Source: Dysgonamonadaceae bacterium (GTDB lineage: Bacteria; Bacteroidota; Bacteroidia; Bacteroidales; Azobacteroidaceae). Taken from it: 12,030 bases of DNA. Of this stretch, positions 7,301-12,030 are shown one piece after another. The position numbers and the translations under genes were made by a program. Within the stretch, counting starts at the first letter, position 1. Each line of letters begins with the position of its first letter. Under the pieces are notes generated by a model that was given only the letters and a program-made list of their open reading frames with translations, did not search any database and was not told the origin of the DNA. The stretch covers positions 1 to 12,030 of the forward strand of contig JAISKG010000028.1 of NCBI GenBank assembly GCA_031261015.1, read 5' to 3'.

Positions 7301-10300
7301 GGCGAAATTTCGGAAGATATTTTAAAAGACGAAAAGAAATTCTTTGAAAACGGCTTGCCGGCCGATGGCGATACGACCCGCGTAGAAAAAACCGTTTGGG
7401 GATATGTACCTAAGCAACAATCGCTTGTCTATGCTTTCGATAACGCAGAAGGCGCGCGTCAACGACAAGACGTAGGATTCAACGGATTGAGTACGGCGGA
7501 AGAATTTGCTTATCCGACGTATGCAAAATATCTCGAACAATTGCGCGCCAAATTAAATCCGGATGTCATTCGGGATTGGGAAAATAACCCGCTTTCGCCT
7601 TTGCGCGACCCGTCCGGCGATAATTATCATTATTTCCGCGGAGCTGATTTTGACCGCGCGCAAACGCCTATTTTAGAGCGATATAAACATTACAACGGAA
7701 CGGAAGGAAACTCGGCCGACGCCAGCAATTCGTCCGACAATCTCAATACTTCGGCTAAAGTGAGTCCCGATGTGGAAGACATCAATCAAGATAACACGCT
7801 CAACGAGAACGAGAAATATTTTCAATATCGCGTGTCGATTCGTCCTGAAGATTTGCAAGTGGGAAAAAATTTCATCGTTGACCGGCGGGAAGCCATACCT
7901 ACATTGAAAAACGGGAAAAAAGAAACCGTCAACTGGTATTTGTTTAAAATTCCGATCCGGGATTATGAAAAGAATGTCAATAACATCCGCGATTTCAAGA
8001 CAGTACGTTTTGTGCGGATGTTTATGACTCATTTTTCCGACTCGGCGGTTTTGCGTTTCGGAACATTGGAATTGGTACGGGGCGACTGGCGCGCTTACAC
8101 AAAAGATCTGTCGAATCCGAACATACCGCCTTCGGGTGATGCAAGTATCAGTATATCAACTGTCAACATCGAAGAAAACGGGAATAAGAAACCGGTTAAT
8201 TACATCATGCCGCCCAACGTGAACCGGATGATCGACCCGGGACAACCGCAACTGCGGATGCAAAACGAGCAATCGCTGGCGGTACAAATCATGAACTTGT
8301 CGTCGGGAGACGCCCGCGCGGTTTACAAAAACATCGGTCTGGATACGCGGCAGTACCGCCGTTTACAAATGTTTGTTCACGCCGACAAAATGGAGGAAAC
8401 ATCTGATTTACAAGACAATGACTTGTCTGTCTTCCTGCGCATGGGATCGGATTACAAAAACAACTACTACGAATACGAAATTCCGTTAAAGCTCACGAAA
8501 CCGGGCGTTTACAATTCCAACAGCACGGCCGATCGCGATGCGGTATGGAATCCGGCCAATAAATTCGACTTTCCATTTGAATTGCTTACTCAATTGAAAC
8601 TCAACCGTAACCGCGAAAAACGCAAGGAAAGTTCGACGGTCAATTATTATACGCCTTATTCCGAATTTGATCCGGAAAAGCCGATGAATAAAGTCACCGT
8701 GATGGGAAATCCCTCATTTTCCGATGTGAAAGTGATTATGATCGGCGTACGAAACAACTCACGTTCAGCCAAATCGACCGAAGTATGGTTCGACGAATTG
8801 CGCCTGACCGATTTTAACGAAGACGGCGGGTGGGCAGGAAATGTCAATCTGTTTGTTGGATTGTCGGATCTGGGTTCCGTCAATTTTTCGGGAAGAAAGG
8901 AAACGGCAGGCTTCGGCAGCCTCGATCAGGGAATTTTGGATCGCAACATCGACGACAAGCAATCATACAGCATTTCCGGTCAACTCGAAATGGGTAAATT
9001 TTTCCCGGAAAAAGCAAAAGTAAGTATGCCCGTATATCTTTCTTACAGCGAAGATGTAGTCAGTCCGAAATACAATCCGCTGGATCAGGATATTCTTTTA
9101 AAAAATGCTTTGGAGGCGATGGATACGCAGGCGCAACAAGATTCAATCCGGGAATTCGCTCAGAATAAAGTTGTGAAAAAATCGTTGGATATCAGCAATG
9201 TACGAGTGAATATCACGAGTAAAAATCCGATGCCTTATGATCCCGCCAATTTTTCGCTGGGCTATTCTTACACCAACGATCATTTACGTAACGCTTCAAC
9301 TCAATACGAAATCCAAAGCGACGCCCGGCTATTATTCAATTATAATTATTCTCCATTCTTTAAACCCTGGAAACCGTTTAAGAAAGACGACAACAAACCG
9401 AAGAAAACCGATGTTTCCGACGATTCGTCCCGTCCCCGGCCTCCTACCGAATCGGGCGTAAGGAGCGGAAAAGCGAAAACGAATTTCTTTACCGAGCTGG
9501 GAATCGGCTACTTACCTAAAAGTATTTCGTTTGTATCCACTATTCAACGAACTTATTTCGAATCGCAACTGCGCGATTTGAACCAAAGCAGCGAGGTTGA
9601 CCGGCTCACGCCTTCGTTCCGCGAAAACTTCGTGTGGAACCGCGATTTCAATTTGCAATGGGAACCGCTGACCAATTTGAACATGAATTTGCAAAGCGGC
9701 ACGCAGGCGCGAATCGACGCTCCCCACGTGCAAGTCAACAAGAAATTTAATTCCGACGACTACACGCTTTGGAAAGACAGCGTGCAGCGAAGCTTACAGG
9801 ATTGGGGAACGCCGATGCACTACGCGCAAAACTTCTCGGCTACTTACTCCTTGCCGTTCAAGGATATACCGATCCTGAATTTCATTCAGGCGAGCGTTAA
9901 TTACACCGCCGACTACTTCTGGGATCGTTACACGCGCATCGAAAATATCGACGATGAAGACGACAGCGGCGAACCGATCGAGTTGGGAAATACCATCCGC
10001 AATTCGCGCACTTTTGGACTTAGCAACGTGAATATGAACCTGTTAAACCTGTACAACAAGTCGAAATTTTTGGAAGCTGCCAATAAAAAATACACCTTCA
10101 GCCGCGCAAACAACCGCAATGCCGCTGCCGATGATAAAAAGAAAAAAGCGCAGCAGGAAAAGCTGAAAAAGAAATTTGATCACGCCGTGCAATTGAATCC
10201 TAACGAAGCGACCGAAATCCGGCATTCCTTGGATAACAAGCGACTTAAAATCACCGCTAAAGGTCCCGACGGCCGCGTTTATCCGGTACGTTACAAAATC

Positions 10301-11791
10301 GTGGATAAAAATATGGTCAAGATCGAAAATCGCGACTCGATACCTATTCATGTGTCTATCACGCAATTACCGCCGATCGAAGATGCTTCGTGGTACAAAT
10401 ACGCGCAAATTGCCGCCCGCGGATTGATGATGGTTCGCAACGTCAGTTTTTCTTATACGCAAAATACCGGCTTGATGATTCCGGGCTTTAATCAGGACAT
10501 CGGCGATTTCACCGGGCAGGGAAATTCCGCGACGGGAACGGCTCCGGGATGGGATTTCGCTTTCGGACTCACCGGCGAAGATTATTTGCAAAAAGCCGAC
10601 GACCGCGAATGGCTGCTCAAAAACAACAATGTGCAAAGCCCTGCCATGTACAACCGGACGGAAACATTTATCGCCAATGCAATCGTAGAACCTTTTGTCG
10701 GACTGAAGATTACGTTGAATGCTTCGCGCAATCACACCTACCGCAACGAGCAATATTACATGTACGCCAATTCCTCCCCGACATTCAGCGGCGACTTCAA
10801 TATGACGACCATCGCGCTGGGTTCGTCCTTTGAGCGAATCAATGCGAAAAACGGTTATTATTCAGGCATTTACGAAAAATTCTTGGAAAACCGTGAAATC
10901 ATCGCCAAACGTTTGGATCAATCTTACAGTCAGGTGTTTAACCAACACGGGCAAGCCTATTCCGATCCGATCAGCCGCAACGCTTCCGATGTGGTGGTGA
11001 CAGCTTTCCTTGCGACTTATACGGGGAAAAATCCGCAGAAAGCCGGCTTGTCGCTGTTCCCGTCGTTGAAGAACTTACTTCCCAATTGGCAAGCAAGTTA
11101 CGAAGGCTTGATGCAATTACCTTTTTTCAAAAAGCATTTCAAATCTTTCTCGATTGAGCACGGATATAAATGTATGTATCAGGTCGGTTCGTTCAATTCG
11201 TTTCCCGCTTGGACGGCCTTAGGCGATCAGGTTGGTTATATTCCTAACGAAATGACCGGCAGGATGTTGCCTTCTTCGCCTTACAACATTACGGCCGTCA
11301 GTCTTACGGAACGTTTCGATCCGTTGTTTGGCATCAAATCGACTTTCCTCAACAATACGAGTTTGCGTTTGGAATATAAAATGGAGCGGATGATCAGCCT
11401 CAATGTTTCGTCGGCGCAAATCGTTGAAACTACGGGGAAAACGATCAATACCGGCATCGGTTACCGTTTTGAAAACTTCAACAAAGTGCTGAAACTTCCG
11501 AAAACCGGAGGTGAAAGTTTCAACAACGACCTGCGGGTTTCGGCCGATTTTGCCTTTACCACAGCGCAAAGCCTCATCCGCCGCTATCAGGAACCCGACG
11601 ATGTGCCGCAAGCCACGCGAGGCGATTCGCAATTGATGATCAAGATGACGGCCGATTACACCGTCAGTAAGATGCTGACTTTTCAGGCCTTTCTTGACCG
11701 GCAAGTAAGCACGCCCTTGATTTCCGCGACGGCTTATCCTTTTTCAAAAACCAATTTCGGAATCAGTTTGAAAGTTAGTTTAGCAAAATAA
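4322..11791 (+). CDS. sprA: T9SS outer-membrane translocon SprA/Sov
   Basis: A 2489-residue protein, comparable in size to the characterised SprA (Flavobacterium) and Sov (Porphyromonas gingivalis), both about 2400-2500 residues. SprA is a giant 36-strand outer-membrane beta-barrel through which folded T9SS cargo reaches the cell surface. It starts with a signal peptide ([20 protein letters not shown], cleavage probably near MSMTA). The N-terminal region has the family segment [15 protein letters not shown] followed by an [17 protein letters not shown] helix. A typical plug/barrel segment follows ([20 protein letters not shown], about 198-217; EAGNVSM). Further family landmarks are [20 protein letters not shown] (801-820), an EF-hand-like loop [12 protein letters not shown] (1153-1164), and the C-terminus [13 protein letters not shown] with alternating barrel-strand residues. 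Two charged stretches, 1680-1723 (Lys/Asp/Pro-rich) and 1937-1955 (DDKKKKK...LKKKFD), look like soluble loops. No frameshift is seen. It is coupled to ruvA upstream and 7 bp separate it from dedA. Confidence 0.95.
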   Translation: MKQWTKYIVSGVSFVVLTGGFMSMTADDKKPRFPVSPTVPENYQDITTNRPIDLRAPQNLSDDFEYNPLTGRYEYRTQIAGFDLTTPITLTPEEYIHYSLQKSMSAYFKAKNDEDSTNPDGSKRKDAFSVFDFSMDLGPAEKLFGPGGVRLQAQGGATIKAAVSHTSTGDPTKTPRQRNRTAFDFDTQVQTSITASVGDKINFDLNYNTESTFDFDTKKIKLAYTGKEDEIIKTLEAGNVSMKTSNSLIRGGAALWGIKSELQFGKLTIGAIFSQQQSQSRTTSSRGNVQVTPFEITVDNYDENMHYFLGHYFHDTYDQAMSSLPHIKSGITIENIEVWITNKRSDYERDQVRNIVAFTDLGENDPEYFSNPDFVHARGRELIPQNNANDLYANLNNSYPGVRNISTVNQSFAGTTMQGGKDYEKIENARKLNSNEYVLNSRTGYISLRSQLQPDEVLAVAFSYRYNGDVYKVGEFSTDNPDQANENLYLKLLKGTESSPASPTWALMMKNVYTISNRSIEKEKFRLDIQYLNDTTGIYLNYITEGAIANKLLLKVENLDRLDTNNEPYPDGFFDFVESFTVLSQTGKIVFPVVEPFGSHLRKKIGNDAIADKYVYQELYDSTLTVARQMAEKNKFLLKGEYKGSGGSNIDLDGYNIARGSVIVTANGVRLTENIDYTVDYATGNITIINPAYENANIQTSSENQTVFNMQRRTMMGLNMNYAFSPKFNVGATIMNLSEMPLTLKTQPGEESINNTLFGFNMNYTTSSYLLTNLLDKLPFIELTAPSQITLTAEYANLIPGHYHSEYGGDESYIDDFERAKITLDLRSPYSWNLSSTPSDFPESRLVNDVAYGNNRALLAWYYIDGLFTRKSSLTPSHIKNDLDQLSNHYVREIPEIELFPSKDQRFNEASTLPVLNLAFYPKERGPYNVDAAGMNPDGTLARPEDRWGGIFRKIESGQTDFEASNIEHIEFWMLDPFIYEPNAPGGDLYFNLGEISEDILKDEKKFFENGLPADGDTTRVEKTVWGYVPKQQSLVYAFDNAEGARQRQDVGFNGLSTAEEFAYPTYAKYLEQLRAKLNPDVIRDWENNPLSPLRDPSGDNYHYFRGADFDRAQTPILERYKHYNGTEGNSADASNSSDNLNTSAKVSPDVEDINQDNTLNENEKYFQYRVSIRPEDLQVGKNFIVDRREAIPTLKNGKKETVNWYLFKIPIRDYEKNVNNIRDFKTVRFVRMFMTHFSDSAVLRFGTLELVRGDWRAYTKDLSNPNIPPSGDASISISTVNIEENGNKKPVNYIMPPNVNRMIDPGQPQLRMQNEQSLAVQIMNLSSGDARAVYKNIGLDTRQYRRLQMFVHADKMEETSDLQDNDLSVFLRMGSDYKNNYYEYEIPLKLTKPGVYNSNSTADRDAVWNPANKFDFPFELLTQLKLNRNREKRKESSTVNYYTPYSEFDPEKPMNKVTVMGNPSFSDVKVIMIGVRNNSRSAKSTEVWFDELRLTDFNEDGGWAGNVNLFVGLSDLGSVNFSGRKETAGFGSLDQGILDRNIDDKQSYSISGQLEMGKFFPEKAKVSMPVYLSYSEDVVSPKYNPLDQDILLKNALEAMDTQAQQDSIREFAQNKVVKKSLDISNVRVNITSKNPMPYDPANFSLGYSYTNDHLRNASTQYEIQSDARLLFNYNYSPFFKPWKPFKKDDNKPKKTDVSDDSSRPRPPTESGVRSGKAKTNFFTELGIGYLPKSISFVSTIQRTYFESQLRDLNQSSEVDRLTPSFRENFVWNRDFNLQWEPLTNLNMNLQSGTQARIDAPHVQVNKKFNSDDYTLWKDSVQRSLQDWGTPMHYAQNFSATYSLPFKDIPILNFIQASVNYTADYFWDRYTRIENIDDEDDSGEPIELGNTIRNSRTFGLSNVNMNLLNLYNKSKFLEAANKKYTFSRANNRNAAADDKKKKAQQEKLKKKFDHAVQLNPNEATEIRHSLDNKRLKITAKGPDGRVYPVRYKIVDKNMVKIENRDSIPIHVSITQLPPIEDASWYKYAQIAARGLMMVRNVSFSYTQNTGLMIPGFNQDIGDFTGQGNSATGTAPGWDFAFGLTGEDYLQKADDREWLLKNNNVQSPAMYNRTETFIANAIVEPFVGLKITLNASRNHTYRNEQYYMYANSSPTFSGDFNMTTIALGSSFERINAKNGYYSGIYEKFLENREIIAKRLDQSYSQVFNQHGQAYSDPISRNASDVVVTAFLATYTGKNPQKAGLSLFPSLKNLLPNWQASYEGLMQLPFFKKHFKSFSIEHGYKCMYQVGSFNSFPAWTALGDQVGYIPNEMTGRMLPSSPYNITAVSLTERFDPLFGIKSTFLNNTSLRLEYKMERMISLNVSSAQIVETTGKTINTGIGYRFENFNKVLKLPKTGGESFNNDLRVSADFAFTTAQSLIRRYQEPDDVPQATRGDSQLMIKMTADYTVSKMLTFQAFLDRQVSTPLISATAYPFSKTNFGISLKVSLAK

Positions 11792-11798
11792 ATATTTT

Positions 11799-12030
11799 AT
11801 GGAAATTATTCAACAATTCATCGATTTTATTCTTCATTTGGATGTGCATTTAGCCCAATTGATCGCCGATTACGGCGCTTGGATTTATGCCATTTTGTTT
11901 CTCATCATTTTCTGTGAAACCGGATTGGTGGTCACTCCGTTTCTTCCCGGCGATTCGCTGTTGTTTGTCGCGGGAGCTTTAGCGGCTATTGGCGATAATC
12001 ATTTGAACATCCACTTTTTAGTTGTGCTTT
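11799..12030 (+). CDS. DedA-family membrane protein, N-terminal part
   Basis: The first 77 codons of a gene that runs off the right edge. It begins [20 protein letters not shown] and contains the DedA (VTT/SNARE-associated PF09335) signature: Glu40 in [19 protein letters not shown] (38-56). The segment around 27-38 is hydrophobic and probably membrane-inserted, and 52-64 continues into the re-entrant/transmembrane region. DedA proteins sit in the cytoplasmic membrane. Characterised members recycle undecaprenyl phosphate (UptA) or transport phospholipids, and others affect membrane-potential maintenance; the substrate here cannot be assigned. The ATG lies 7 bp after the sprA stop within an A/T-rich stretch, so it is very probably cotranscribed with ruvA-sprA. 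Confidence 0.9.
   Translation, partial: MEIIQQFIDFILHLDVHLAQLIADYGAWIYAILFLIIFCETGLVVTPFLPGDSLLFVAGALAAIGDNHLNIHFLVVL

Overview
The window looks like chromosomal DNA from a member of the Bacteroidota, most likely the order Bacteroidales. It carries a full-length sprA/sov gene, the outer-membrane translocon of the type IX secretion system (T9SS), which is confined to that phylum. Other signs agree: promoter boxes fit the Bacteroidetes TTTG / TAnnTTTG form, start codons are preceded by A/T-rich stretches rather than Shine-Dalgarno sequences, and a secreted FG-GAP-repeat protein of a type I associate with this group lies nearby. The genus cannot be fixed from the sequence.

Layout, left to right. 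(1) 1-2171, minus: the first 723 codons of a secreted protein with seven calcium-type DxDxDG repeats, a likely T9SS cargo. Its 3' end lies outside the window. (2) 2172-2709: an unusual non-coding or leader region, read on the minus strand. It holds a consensus promoter just past the end of the next gene, a 31-bp TC/GA dinucleotide tract, a 26-bp alternating pyrimidine-purine tract, a terminator-like hairpin with a T-run, and a cluster of four G/C-rich hairpins. (3) 2710-3573, minus: an intact PD-(D/E)XK (Rpn/PDDEXK-type) transposase-family nuclease with its own TAnnTTTG box. (4) 3574-3734: a divergent A/T-rich intergenic region with direct and inverted repeats. (5) 3735-12030, plus: ruvA, sprA and the start of a DedA-family gene. 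ruvA and sprA overlap by one base (TAATG) and 7 bp separate sprA from dedA, so these look like one operon.

How the parts fit. SprA is the pore through which T9SS cargo crosses the outer membrane, and the FG-GAP protein is the kind of large secreted protein such a system exports. Whether it carries a T9SS C-terminal signal cannot be seen here. RuvA (Holliday-junction recognition) and DedA (lipid-carrier transport family) are probably housekeeping genes sharing the transcript.

The most interesting region is 2172-2709. A promoter at 2677-2709 would drive a leader reading frame that enters a GA repeat about 27 codons in. Two of the three repeat registers keep that frame open through the terminator hairpin to just before the FG-GAP gene, and the third stops it before the hairpin. 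This suggests, but does not prove, a phase-variable attenuator controlling a surface protein.
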